This document shows, piece after piece, positions 34,367 through 43,750 of a stretch of 64,000 nucleotides of DNA. A program made the translations under genes and the position numbers. Below the pieces are notes generated by a model. It saw nothing but the letters and a program-made list of their open reading frames with translations. It ran no database searches and was not told the origin of the DNA. The DNA is from Chromatiales bacterium (GTDB lineage Bacteria; Pseudomonadota; Gammaproteobacteria; Chromatiales; Chromatiaceae), in contig JANQRK010000066.1 of NCBI GenBank assembly GCA_028284585.1, positions 1 to 64,000 of the forward strand, written 5' to 3'. Within the stretch, counting starts at the first letter, position 1, and each line of letters starts with the position of its first letter.

Positions 34367-35260
34367 GTGAATTTAATCAAACGACTGGGCCTGTTGGCCC
34401 TGTTGCTGCCCGGCATCGCCTGGGCGGATCTCGATGTCGTGGCCACCACTTCCAGCACCGGGGCGCTGGTGCGGGAAATTGGCGGCGCTCAGGTGACCTT
34501 GACCATACTCGCACCACCGGACAGAGATACCCACTATCTTCAGGCCCGCCCGAGCATGATCCGTGCCCTGCGCGACGCGGATTTAGTGACGGCCCTGGGG
34601 GCGGATCTGGAGGTAGGCTGGCTGCCGGTGGCCATAGAGCAGGCCGCGAATCCCGCCATACTGCCTGGCCGGTCCGGTTACTTCGAGGCCGCCACTCAGG
34701 TTGATTTGCTGGATGTTGGCGGGCCGGCGGACCGCGCCCTGGGCGATGTGCACCCGGCCGGCAATCCGCATATCAACATGGATCCTGTGCGGATGGCCGA
34801 AGTGGCCAGGGCCTTGGCGGAGCGCCTAGCGACTCTGGATGGCGCGCATGCCGCGGACTATCGCGCGCGTGCCGAGGCCTTTGCGCAGCGGGTCGACGAA
34901 CGCGTTGCGACTTGGCGTCAACAGCTCGCCAGTCCACCCGGGGCCGTTTCGTTCCACAAGGACGTCACCTACCTGCTTGACCGATTCGGTGTTCCGTTCT
35001 GGGGAACTATTGAGCCGGTACCCGGCGTTTCGCCTACCGCATCGCACCTGCGCGCACTGATCAATGAACTTCAGGGTCAGGGCCAAGCCGGTGTCGTCTT
35101 GTCCACCACCTATCAGCCCGAGCAGGCGCCAGCATCGGTTGCCGAGACCTTGGGGTGGCGACAGGTCCGCTTACCCCTGGAACCACCGCTGGATGCCGAT
35201 GGTGATGGTTACCTGGCGCACATGCAGCGTTGGGTCGACGCGCTGGCGCCCGGCGGTTGA
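34367..35260 (+). CDS. znuA: zinc ABC transporter substrate-binding protein
   Basis: A 297-aa periplasmic cluster A-I binding protein. Signal peptide to about residue 20 (GIAWAD). Metal ligands are probably His in DTHYLQ (about 56), His in GNPHINMDP (about 132) and His in SFHKDVTYL (about 195), with a late acidic residue. The long His-rich loop of E. coli ZnuA is absent. That role may be taken by the His-rich outer-membrane protein upstream. The start is GTG at 34367. It overlaps znuC. Confidence 0.88.
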   Translation: MNLIKRLGLLALLLPGIAWADLDVVATTSSTGALVREIGGAQVTLTILAPPDRDTHYLQARPSMIRALRDADLVTALGADLEVGWLPVAIEQAANPAILPGRSGYFEAATQVDLLDVGGPADRALGDVHPAGNPHINMDPVRMAEVARALAERLATLDGAHAADYRARAEAFAQRVDERVATWRQQLASPPGAVSFHKDVTYLLDRFGVPFWGTIEPVPGVSPTASHLRALINELQGQGQAGVVLSTTYQPEQAPASVAETLGWRQVRLPLEPPLDADGDGYLAHMQRWVDALAPGG

Positions 35261-35826
35261 CGCCAGAACCTCTGCTCGTTGCCAACGGGCTGGTGGCCGG
35301 CTACAAGGAGCCGGTTGTCGGCCCGTTTTCAATAGCAGTCGGGGTCGGCGAGGTGGTAGGCCTGTGGGGAGCCAACGGTAGCGGCAAGTCGACCTTATTG
35401 CGCGCTATCGCAAACCGGGCCCGGATCTTCGCCGGGACGCTCGAGCATTCATCAAGACTGACCTTGGCATGGCAGATGCAGCAGCCGGTGCGGCTCGACG
35501 AGATGCCCCTGAATGGCCACGATTACCTGCGCTATGCGCGAGCGGACCGGGTGGCACCACCGGCCCGTTTGGCACCCTGGTTGGACCGGCGAATCGACGC
35601 GCTGAGCGGGGGCCAGTTCCAGCTTTTGGCGGTGTGGGCCATACTCGGTGGCCGGTCCGACCTGGTGATGCTGGATGAGCCCACCAACAACCTGGACCCG
35701 GGCAGCGAGCAGCTTCTCGTGGAAATGCTGCGTTCGGAGCAAGGTCATCGGGCGGCACTCGTGGTGAGCCATGAGCGGCAATTTCTCGATCAGGCCTGCA
35801 GCCGAATCTTTGAGCTCGGCGAATGA
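35257..35826 (+). CDS. znuC: zinc ABC transporter ATPase
   Basis: A short (189 aa) ABC ATPase with Walker A GANGSGKST, signature LSGGQ, Walker B LVMLDEPTNNLD and switch His in VVSHE. It starts at TTG overlapping the znuA stop (TTGA), and overlaps znuB by four bases. E. coli ZnuC is about 60 aa longer, with a C-terminal tail missing here. It powers ZnuB. A broken copy of its N-terminal half lies at 8626-8820. Confidence 0.88.
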   Translation: MTPEPLLVANGLVAGYKEPVVGPFSIAVGVGEVVGLWGANGSGKSTLLRAIANRARIFAGTLEHSSRLTLAWQMQQPVRLDEMPLNGHDYLRYARADRVAPPARLAPWLDRRIDALSGGQFQLLAVWAILGGRSDLVMLDEPTNNLDPGSEQLLVEMLRSEQGHRAALVVSHERQFLDQACSRIFELGE

Positions 35827-36647
35827 GCTGGGAGACGCTGCTGGATCCGATGTTCCGGATCCCGTTCGCCGCCGGCTTACTGGTGGCCCTGGTACTTCCT
35901 ATGCTGGGCGTGCTCCTGCGCCTGAGGGACGAGTGGCTGGCGGCCCTTGGTTTCGCGCACCTCGCCGGCGCCAGCGGGCTCATTGGGATGGCCGCGGGGA
36001 TCCCCGTGGTACTTGGTGCATCACTGGGCGCGCTAGCCGGTGCACTGCTGAAGTCGCTCGGGCACTTTCGTGGCAATACGGTCTACGTTTTGATGATCCT
36101 CGTGGGCTGGGCAGCCACGCTGCTCGTCGCCGCCAACACCGCCCTGGGTAGCATGATGGGCCATGCACTGGTGGAGGGGCAGCTCTATTTTGCCAGCACT
36201 GCCCACTTGATCAGCGCGCTGGTCTACACAGTCTTAGCGATAATCCTGTTGTCGCGGATGATCCCCGTGCTGGTGCGCGCTCGAATGTTTCCCGGTTTGG
36301 AGATACCCCATCGCCACGTCACCTGGTGGTCGCACCTGGGATTCGATGTGCTGGTGGCGCTGGGCATGGCCTTGGGTACTAGCACCCTCGGTCTGATGGG
36401 CGCCTTCGCGCTGGTATTCGTGCCCCCCTGGCTGGCTTTCCGGTGGGCATCGCACTGGCGAGCCTGCTTGGCGATCAGCGTCGGACTGGGTGTGCTCGCC
36501 TACATCCTGGCCTTCGCCGTGGCGCTGCTATGGGACCAGCCTTTCGGACCGACCCTGGTGGCCGTGCTGTTGGTGCTGGCAAGCCTGGCCTTGGTGCGGG
36601 GAGATGTCTCCGGGGGCCGCCGCAGGCCTCCACCTGCCTCGGGCTGA
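35823..36647 (+). CDS. znuB: zinc ABC transporter permease
   Basis: A 274-aa ABC-3 family integral membrane protein with about eight membrane segments from residue 15 on (AAGLLVALVLPMLGVLL, VVLGASLGALAGALL and so on). It moves Zn2+ through the inner membrane with ZnuA and ZnuC. It starts within the znuC stop (ATGA). The gene order A-C-B, in one run of overlapping genes, differs from the divergent znuA/znuCB of E. coli. Confidence 0.88.
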   Translation: MSWETLLDPMFRIPFAAGLLVALVLPMLGVLLRLRDEWLAALGFAHLAGASGLIGMAAGIPVVLGASLGALAGALLKSLGHFRGNTVYVLMILVGWAATLLVAANTALGSMMGHALVEGQLYFASTAHLISALVYTVLAIILLSRMIPVLVRARMFPGLEIPHRHVTWWSHLGFDVLVALGMALGTSTLGLMGAFALVFVPPWLAFRWASHWRACLAISVGLGVLAYILAFAVALLWDQPFGPTLVAVLLVLASLALVRGDVSGGRRRPPPASG

Positions 36648-36657
36648 AGACCTCCTT

Positions 36658-39324
36658 ATGAGCGTAATCCCGCACCCCCACCGCGCTGCGGTGTTCTTGT
36701 TGTTCTTCTTCTCAGGCTTCACTGGACTGATGCTGCAGGTCCTGTGGATGCGGGAGCTCGCCCTGCTTTTCGGTAGCACCGCCCAGGCGGCGGGCGCCAC
36801 CCTCGGCGCGTTTTTCCTCGGACTCGCCGCCGGCGGCGCCTACTGGGGGAGGCGCTGCGCCGGCCTCGGTAGTCCATTACACACTTACGCTTACCTGGAG
36901 GTCGGGGTGGCCACAGGTGCGCTGCTGTTCCTGGGTCTGGTGGAAATTTTTCATGTGCTCTACGGCCCCTTGTACACACTGTGGGGCAATCAGCATGGCC
37001 TGTTTCTCGGCACCAAACTGCTGATCGCGGTTCTGGTGCTCTTTCCAGCCACTTTTTTCATGGGTGGGACCCTGCCGGTCTTAAGCCAGTACCTGGTCAG
37101 TGCCCCCGCGACCCTGGGACGCCGCGTGCCCGCACTCTATGGCACCAATACGCTGGGTGCGGCCGGCGGCGTCGTGCTGGCGGCCTTTGTGCTACCACAG
37201 ATGCTCGGATACACCAACAGCTACCTCGTCGCCTTGGCTGGCGTTGCATGCATCGCCACGATCGCCTTTCTGCTAGCGATCCGAACTCACCAGCCGCCCG
37301 GTCCTCCCGCCGAGGCCACCCCCGGCGTCGATCGAGATGTGCCGCAAACCACGGCTTCTCCCGAAGCCCTGTCCAACAGGACATCACTGGATCCGGTTGC
37401 CATCCGCGCCCTTGCCTTCCTGTCCGGATTCGTCACCCTAAGCCTTGAAGTGCTCTGGACCCGCATGTTCGCCCAGGTCCTGCAGAATTCCGTGTACACC
37501 TTCGCGGCAGTGTTGATGGTCTTCTTGATCGCGCTCGGCTTGGGTGCCCTCGCTGCCGGATGGCTGGCGCGCGTAATTCGGGAACCGCGGGTCGCGCTGG
37601 CCTGGGTCCTAATGGCCGGAGCCCTGCTCACCGCCGCCACACCCCTCGTGTTCCACTATGTTACCGCCGGCCTGGGTTACGTCGGCAGCGGGACCGGCTG
37701 GGCCGGTTATGTGATGGCCGTGATCGGTACCACAACGCTGGTTTTGTTGCCTGCCACCTTCGCCATCGGACTGGTCTTTCCATATCTGGCGAAGCTCAGT
37801 GAACCCATTACGCGCCATGCCGGCCACACGGTGGGCACTTTAGTAGCCCTGAATACCGTTGGTGCCATCGCCGGCTCGTTGGCGGCGGCATTCCTGCTAC
37901 TGGAGTGGCTCGGCATGTGGCGCTCCATCCAGGTCATGGCGGCGCTCTACCTGGTCGCGGTGCTCGTCGCCCTCAGGCCACTGCCTGAAGACGGCCCATG
38001 GCGGGCCCGGGTCCTGGTGGCGGCGCCGGTGCTCGGGATACTGCTGCTCCTGTCGGTGCTGGATAGCTCCCGCCTACCGGTGGTGCGGGTCGATCCAGTG
38101 GGCCGCATGGAGAGCGTCTTCGAGGTCTGGGAAGGCAGCAATGGTACCGTCGCCGTGGTGCGCCGCGGCGACGACTTGCGCACCAAGGTCAACAACTACT
38201 ACACCCTGGGGGGAACCGCCGGCCGCGCCTATGAGGAGCGCCAGGCACACTTCCCGCTGCTGCTGCACCCTGAGCCGGATAGCGTGTTCTTCATCGGCCT
38301 GGGCACCGGCATCACGGCCGGCGCGGCCCTCGCTCACCCGGTAAAGCGTGTCACCGCGGCGGAACTCGTGCCCGACGCGATAGCGGCCTCGCGCAAGTAC
38401 TTCAAGCCTTGGACCCAAGGCCTGTTCGAAGACCCGAGAGTCAAGGTTCTTGCCGCCGATGGCCGCCATCACCTGGCTGCCACGGACGCAAGTTACGACG
38501 TCATCATCGGTGACCTGTTCATCCCTTGGCGGGCGGGTGCCGGGGGCCTCTACGCACTGGAACACTTCCGAAATGTCCGCCAGCGGCTCGCCACCGGCGG
38601 TTTGTTCGCTCAGTGGCTCCCCCTGTACCAGCTCTCGGAGCGCGAGTTTGGCAGCATCGCCAGGACCTTCCTCGAGGTGTTTCCCGACGCCACCCTGTGG
38701 CGTGGCGACTTCTTGCCCAATGGCCCCATCGTGGCACTGGTGGGCCACACCGGCGATGCCCCATTGGAGGCCGCGACGTTGCAAGCGCGCGAACGGGCCT
38801 GGCGGGGTGAAGCCAACAGCAACGAGGGTGTCGAGTTGCCCTTACTGCTTTACTACGGGGGCAACCTGGGCCAGGCTCGCCAACTGTTCAGCCGCCATCC
38901 GCTCAACACCGACGACCGGCCAATGATCGAGTTCCAGGCACCTGTCACCCAGCGCACCGAGGCCGCAGGACGTACGCGCTGGCTCACCGGCGAGAGGCTG
39001 CTGCGACTGCTGGACGACATCTCCCGCCATGCTCCCCTGGACGAAGATCCGTACTTGGCAATGCTCCCGCCCGATCAGCGTGTCACGGCCGCCGCGGGCC
39101 GCGTCCTCCTGCAGGCGCGGCACTTGGAGGATCAGGGCAATGACAGCGCGGCCGAGGCCGCGAGGGAACGGGCCCAAAATCTGCTCTACTCACGCCGCGC
39201 CGCCACCGGTGCGGCGCCGACACAGCAGCTACAACAGGAACTTGACACTGTTAAGGCCGAGTACCGGGAGCGCTTGCGGTCCCTGGAGCAGCGTCTGGAG
39301 GAACTGAACCCCAGCCCAGATTGA
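36658..39324 (+). CDS. fused membrane/spermidine synthase-like protein
   Basis: An 888-aa protein. The N-terminal half (about 1-480) has many membrane helices (GFTGLMLQVLWMRELALLFG is typical of the fused MFS/spermidine synthase family). The C-terminal half (about 500-790) is a spermidine synthase-like methyltransferase fold with GLGTGITAGAAL and VIIGDLFIPWRAGA. A Gln/Glu-rich coiled coil closes the protein. ATG at 36658 lies 10 bp after znuB, so it may share the znu promoter. Substrate unknown. A nicotianamine- or polyamine-like aminopropyl product would fit metal uptake but is speculative. Confidence 0.8.
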   Translation: MSVIPHPHRAAVFLLFFFSGFTGLMLQVLWMRELALLFGSTAQAAGATLGAFFLGLAAGGAYWGRRCAGLGSPLHTYAYLEVGVATGALLFLGLVEIFHVLYGPLYTLWGNQHGLFLGTKLLIAVLVLFPATFFMGGTLPVLSQYLVSAPATLGRRVPALYGTNTLGAAGGVVLAAFVLPQMLGYTNSYLVALAGVACIATIAFLLAIRTHQPPGPPAEATPGVDRDVPQTTASPEALSNRTSLDPVAIRALAFLSGFVTLSLEVLWTRMFAQVLQNSVYTFAAVLMVFLIALGLGALAAGWLARVIREPRVALAWVLMAGALLTAATPLVFHYVTAGLGYVGSGTGWAGYVMAVIGTTTLVLLPATFAIGLVFPYLAKLSEPITRHAGHTVGTLVALNTVGAIAGSLAAAFLLLEWLGMWRSIQVMAALYLVAVLVALRPLPEDGPWRARVLVAAPVLGILLLLSVLDSSRLPVVRVDPVGRMESVFEVWEGSNGTVAVVRRGDDLRTKVNNYYTLGGTAGRAYEERQAHFPLLLHPEPDSVFFIGLGTGITAGAALAHPVKRVTAAELVPDAIAASRKYFKPWTQGLFEDPRVKVLAADGRHHLAATDASYDVIIGDLFIPWRAGAGGLYALEHFRNVRQRLATGGLFAQWLPLYQLSEREFGSIARTFLEVFPDATLWRGDFLPNGPIVALVGHTGDAPLEAATLQARERAWRGEANSNEGVELPLLLYYGGNLGQARQLFSRHPLNTDDRPMIEFQAPVTQRTEAAGRTRWLTGERLLRLLDDISRHAPLDEDPYLAMLPPDQRVTAAAGRVLLQARHLEDQGNDSAAEAARERAQNLLYSRRAATGAAPTQQLQQELDTVKAEYRERLRSLEQRLEELNPSPD

Positions 39325-39641
39325 GACCTCGAGCATTCGTACCCGAATCCAATAGGCTGGTTAGATTGCCGACAAGAACTGCGCGCCGTCCCCAATCTTA
39401 ATGGTAGCGACTGTCCAACGGCCCGTTAGAATTCGCGTTCAACTGAAATGCAGGTGCGGATTGATATCCGGCGCAGGCATATCAGCGTCGGGCCAAGACA
39501 CTCGAACGTCTTGAATACCCTTGGCGCAAAGTCTTTCCTGCTGCGCCTCCTTGGAAGCAACCGGTCTTCCAGGCGCGATCGTTTCTCGGGGGCATTGCCA
39601 TTTTTCCCTACAGCCGACAGACAGTTTTTGACCACACTCTC
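39325..39641. other. intergenic, no gene recognised
   Basis: About 320 bp between convergent genes. Nothing coding is recognised. It marks the right edge of the zinc island. Confidence 0.35.
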
Positions 39642-39965
39642 TTAATCCCGCTCGTCGTCAGGCAGGGGCGGCGGCATCGGATCCGCATAAAGTATCCCGC
39701 CTTGATCGTCGATCTGCAGTACTTCGAGGTCCGAAGCCGGGAATTCGAGGCGCTGCAGCCATTCCAGCGCGCGCTCGCGTGCCGCTGGAGACAGCGACTC
39801 CAGTCTGTCTCGGATGCGCCCGGGTGGCAGCTCCTCGATACTGGCGGGCTGGCCCTTGCCATACATCGGCGGTTGGCCTCCGGCGTGGGTCGGCAGTGCC
39901 AAAGCCGTGACGATCGCGGCACTCAGCGCGACGGCGACCGTTAGAGGCTGAAAGCGTCGCTGCAT
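39642..39965 (-). CDS. stand-alone propeptide-like secreted protein
   Basis: A 107-aa exported protein (signal peptide to about residue 28, THAGG). Residues 34-105 resemble residues 37-105 of the large protease encoded just upstream on the same strand: GKGQPASIEELPPGRIRDRL against GKGHAFDIRDLPRGRIPDRI, then ALEWLQRLEFPASDLE against AMRWLHRFKFPAADLE. In the protease this is the likely propeptide. A free copy could be an inhibitor, a chaperone, or a relic of a second protease. A good ribosome site (AGGGAG) precedes the ATG. Confidence 0.7.
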   Translation of the reverse strand: MQRRFQPLTVAVALSAAIVTALALPTHAGGQPPMYGKGQPASIEELPPGRIRDRLESLSPAARERALEWLQRLEFPASDLEVLQIDDQGGILYADPMPPPLPDDERD

Positions 39966-40185
39966 GATTGTCTCCCTTTCGGGGAACCCGAGTCGGGAAC
40001 CCGTAAACCCCTCGCCATCTTACGCGACCAACAAATCAAAGCCTTTTTGTATCGCGCAAGAAGCAGACAGCACCCGAAGTTAGCGCCCAGGACGTTAGTG
40101 GAGACTGCTTTAGCTCGGATCTGGGTCCGCACCGCGCGGCTTAACCATACGACCGAGCGCGATCGCAAGCCGCTCTCGATTCGCA

Positions 40186-43100
40186 CTAGCTACCATTGCC
40201 CCTAAGCAGCCGCACTGCATCAGCGCTGGCCTGACCATTTTCGCTCGAGACTTCGACATAGCCTGTACCCGCGGCAAAGTCATATTCACCGAGTAGCACC
40301 CACTGCCCCGCCTGTGCTGGGTCATTCTGGTTCACGGTCACTGTGGCCACTCCGCCGTTGTGCCCGATGCGATACGGGACCGAATCAGAGCGGTTGCCAT
40401 GGTAGGTCCACCAAGCGTAGACCAGGTAGCTCCCGCCCTCGGTGATCGTCGGTAACCAGCGGAAAATCGAGTCGCTGTTGTTGTACACAGACTGGCCCGC
40501 CCAAGGGTTGGCGCCGCTCGAGGCCGCCCAAGTCCCGGTCCTCTCGGTGTTTGCATCTTGGTTATCGACGACCAGCTCGACGCTCTTGACCAGGCGCACG
40601 GCATCAGCGCTGGCCTGACCGTTTTCGCTCGAAACCTCGACATAGCCCGTACCCGCGGCAAAATTGTATTCACCAAGCGGCACCCATCGCCCCGCCTGCG
40701 CAGGGTTGTTTTGGTTCACCATCACCGTGGCCACTCCGCCGTCATGCCCGATGCGATACGGGACCGAATCGGAGCGGTTGCCGTGGTAGGTCCACCAAGC
40801 ATAGACCTCGTAGAGTCCGCCCTCCGTGATCACAGGCAGCCAACGGAACACCGAGTCGCTATCGTTGTACACGGACTGGCCCGCCCAGGGATTAGCACCG
40901 CTCGAGGTTGTCCAGGTTCCGGTCTTCTCAGTGTTTGCATCCTGGTTATCGACGATCAGCTCGGTGCCCATGCTACCGCCGCCTGAGCTGACCGTGACCG
41001 TCTGGTTGGTGATGTCGCTAGCACCGTCGTTGTCGGTGACCGTCAGCGTCACCGTGTAGCTACCATCGGCAGCGTAGCTGTGGCTCGGGGACTGTGCGGT
41101 GGAGGCCGCCCCGTCACCGAAGTCCCAGGACCAAGACACTATGCTCCCATCGCTATCGTTCGAGTCATCAAAAAAGGCACAAGCGAGCAGCTCGCAGGTG
41201 GAATCGAAGCCGGCCGTCGGCGCCAGGTTCGAGTCACCGCTCTTGACCAGGCGCACGGCGTCAGCGCTGGCCTGACCGTTTTCACTCGAAACCTCGACCG
41301 AACCCGTGCCCTCGGCAAAGTCGTATTCACCGAGCAACACCCACTGCCCCCCCAACGCCGGATCACGTTGGTTGACGATGACGGTGCTTACACCGCCGTC
41401 ATGGCCAACGCGATACGGAACTGAGTCAGAGCGGTTGCCGTGATAGGTCCACCAAGCATAGACCTGATAACGCCCGCTCTCGGTAATCGCCGGCAACCAG
41501 CGAAATACCGAGCCGCTGTCGTTATACACCGACTGACCCGCCCAAGGCGAAGCACCGCTGGAGTTTTTCCAGGTCCCGGTCCTTTCGGTGTTGGCGTCCT
41601 GATTGTCGACGATCAGCTCAGTGGACGTGCTACCACCACCTGAGCTGACCGTGACCGTCTGGCTGGTGGTGTCGCTGGCACCGTCATCATCGGTGACCGT
41701 CAGCGTAACCGGGTAGCTGCCGTCGTCAGCATAACTGTGACTGGGCGACTGCGCGGTCGAGCTCGCCCCGTCGCCAAAGCTCCAGGACCAGGATGCGATG
41801 CTCCCATCGCTATCGGTCGAGCTGTCGAGGAAGGAACAGCTGAGTGTTTGGCAGGCAGAACTGAAGCCCGCCGACGGTGGGGCGTTGGGCGCGGACACAA
41901 GACTGCCGGAGATGAAGTACTGACCCTGACTGGCATACGACGAATAGTTGCTGCTGCCCACACCGGTGATCGCGAGGAAGTGAGTACCCTCAGACACGGT
42001 TATCGAGATCGTGGCGTCAGTTTTCGAGGTCGGGTCCGATTCAGCCAAGACATTGCCGTTGCTATCGAGCAGGACGGCACGGACATCCAGGTTCCCTCCG
42101 CGCCTGCTGTCGCGGTAAAAGGCCTGCCAAGACGGCGTGATCGTGAATTCCACAGCACCGTCTGCCGAGTAGAAGCTGAAGTAATCCCAGTCGTCTACCG
42201 CTTCGATGATGCCCTTATTCTCCGGATAGACATTGTGCGGGTCGGTCTCGGGATCGCTAACCAGCACGTGACCGTTGCCGTCAACCGCCAACGCCGTGGC
42301 AGTGGAGCGGTTGTCACCGTGATCATCCGCGGCCAATGACAAGGCATCGGCGACAACGGCGATGTCGTCCTGGGTGTTGTTGGCGTCGGCGTACTCGCCC
42401 TTACTCCACTGGGTTACGTTCTTTGAAAAGCTGCTGCCCATGATGGGCGCCCAGGACGTATCGCCAGTGCCATGGCCTCTGTAGTAATTCGTGCTGCTGG
42501 AGCCGTCGTGGGAAAGACCAAGATTATGGCCGAACTCATGGCTGCTGGCCTCGGCAATATAATTCGCTCTGCTGGAAAGGTTGTCGTAGTACACCAGGGC
42601 TGGAGAGTATAGAGACGCATAATCGCTACGCCCCCAAACCCCGACATAGGCCACACCACCGCCGGAGTTGCTGGGCATCGCCGTGCCGTTGGCATCGAAT
42701 TCAGAGGTAATCAGCACCCGACCGGTATGGGCATTGAAGCTGGATGGCTCCTCGGTGGTGACGTCGATATCGAAGGCGGCGAAGTCTTCGGCAACACGGT
42801 GCCAGATCTCGGCGATCGCGGTGCGCTCGGCATCGTTGAATGTCGAGGGGTTACCATCCAGGTCAAACGCCTTGGCATACAACGGATCGTGCGAGCTATT
42901 CCACGCGGTACCGCTGATCTCCTGCCCGTCGAAGTCGAGATACACGACATGTGGTGCACCGGGCCGGCTGTGCAGCAAGAACGCATCGTCGACCAAGGCG
43001 GCCAGTCCGGGAATAGTGCTGCTCGCGCTCGAAGCCTGCTCCTGCTCTGGTGTGAGCTGAGGCAGATCGGGGATCGGTTCGATGTAACGCACCGCACCCC

Positions 43101-43368
43101 GTTCATCGATCTCCATGGATTCCAGGTCAGCAGCGGGAAACTTAAAACGGTGCAGCCACCGCATCGCCCGCTGGCGCGCCTGCCAGGGCAGCGCTTCGAT
43201 TCTATCCGGGATTCGGCCGCGCGGCAGGTCCCTGATATCGAAAGCGTGGCCTTTGCCAAACATCCGGGGTTCGAAACGTGGCTTACCCTTGTCAGGTGCG
43301 GCAAAAATCGTGGTGCTGACCAGTAAAAAAATGGTGGCAATCGAGATAGCTGCGAGAATTGAACGCAT
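40186..43368 (-). CDS. secreted zinc metalloprotease with PKD and Golvesin-like repeats
   Basis: A 1060-aa exported protease. Signal peptide to about 24, propeptide-like region to about 110, then a metzincin-type catalytic domain with SSHEFGHNLGLSHD (HExxHxxGxxH, about 278-291). A pre-peptidase C-terminal-like region follows (about 340-490), then a PKD domain, a Golvesin-like repeat, a second PKD domain, and two more Golvesin-like repeats to the end. It degrades an unknown extracellular protein or surface substrate. The PKD and Golvesin parts are likely binding modules. It is a zinc enzyme just outside the zinc island. Confidence 0.85.
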   Translation of the reverse strand: MRSILAAISIATIFLLVSTTIFAAPDKGKPRFEPRMFGKGHAFDIRDLPRGRIPDRIEALPWQARQRAMRWLHRFKFPAADLESMEIDERGAVRYIEPIPDLPQLTPEQEQASSASSTIPGLAALVDDAFLLHSRPGAPHVVYLDFDGQEISGTAWNSSHDPLYAKAFDLDGNPSTFNDAERTAIAEIWHRVAEDFAAFDIDVTTEEPSSFNAHTGRVLITSEFDANGTAMPSNSGGGVAYVGVWGRSDYASLYSPALVYYDNLSSRANYIAEASSHEFGHNLGLSHDGSSSTNYYRGHGTGDTSWAPIMGSSFSKNVTQWSKGEYADANNTQDDIAVVADALSLAADDHGDNRSTATALAVDGNGHVLVSDPETDPHNVYPENKGIIEAVDDWDYFSFYSADGAVEFTITPSWQAFYRDSRRGGNLDVRAVLLDSNGNVLAESDPTSKTDATISITVSEGTHFLAITGVGSSNYSSYASQGQYFISGSLVSAPNAPPSAGFSSACQTLSCSFLDSSTDSDGSIASWSWSFGDGASSTAQSPSHSYADDGSYPVTLTVTDDDGASDTTSQTVTVSSGGGSTSTELIVDNQDANTERTGTWKNSSGASPWAGQSVYNDSGSVFRWLPAITESGRYQVYAWWTYHGNRSDSVPYRVGHDGGVSTVIVNQRDPALGGQWVLLGEYDFAEGTGSVEVSSENGQASADAVRLVKSGDSNLAPTAGFDSTCELLACAFFDDSNDSDGSIVSWSWDFGDGAASTAQSPSHSYAADGSYTVTLTVTDNDGASDITNQTVTVSSGGGSMGTELIVDNQDANTEKTGTWTTSSGANPWAGQSVYNDSDSVFRWLPVITEGGLYEVYAWWTYHGNRSDSVPYRIGHDGGVATVMVNQNNPAQAGRWVPLGEYNFAAGTGYVEVSSENGQASADAVRLVKSVELVVDNQDANTERTGTWAASSGANPWAGQSVYNNSDSIFRWLPTITEGGSYLVYAWWTYHGNRSDSVPYRIGHNGGVATVTVNQNDPAQAGQWVLLGEYDFAAGTGYVEVSSENGQASADAVRLLRGNGS
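40201..40580 (-). repeat. Golvesin-like repeat, copy 3
   Basis: C-terminal copy, beginning VVDNQDANTERTGTW and ending SADAVRLLRG. It is adjacent to copy 2 with almost no linker. Confidence 0.8.
40585..40968 (-). repeat. Golvesin-like repeat, copy 2
   Basis: Middle copy, beginning LIVDNQDANTEKTGTW and ending SADAVRLVKS. Very similar to copies 1 and 3, also at DNA level. Confidence 0.8.
41240..41623 (-). repeat. Golvesin-like repeat, copy 1
   Basis: First copy, beginning LIVDNQDANTERTGTW. It is separated from copy 2 by a PKD domain, and a near-identical PKD domain precedes it, so the unit PKD-Golvesin was duplicated and then Golvesin alone again. Confidence 0.8.
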
Positions 43369-43750
43369 TAGGTCACCTTGTGCGATTTGTTAGAAGCGAC
43401 AGCGCGGCTGCTGATAATGGAACACACAGAGGGGCAACAGCAGAGCGGGCGCATTCGCCAGCCGTGCAGGCCCATTGTCAGCTATCCACCCCCCTTGCGG
43501 GATCATCTAAAAAAGCGGCGATGATGCCAGGAAGTTGAGTGCAGCCGGCACGAAGCTGGGCAATACGTGACCCCGTTCATGACTTTCGGCACAGGGCGCC
43601 AATTGCGGTGGCATCGCGGCTGCGTGCTGGCCAGCCGGCAACGAATGAGCCGTTGCGCTTATTGACTCAGCTGACGTGACCGACCGAGGGGTCTGAACAA
43701 GGCACGCAGTAAGCGTTGCCCTGAACCCATCAGTTGCTCAGAAATAGAGA
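43369..43750. other. intergenic, no gene recognised
   Basis: About 380 bp upstream of the protease gene. No coding sequence or repeat recognised. Protease promoter presumed here. Confidence 0.35.

Noticed and set aside
41521-41533. GTTATACACC resembling the box
   Set aside because: Inside the repeat of the protease gene and explained by the encoded protein.
42727-43326. Plus-strand frame opposite the protease catalytic region
   Set aside because: Antisense to a well-supported protease domain, with no independent signals.
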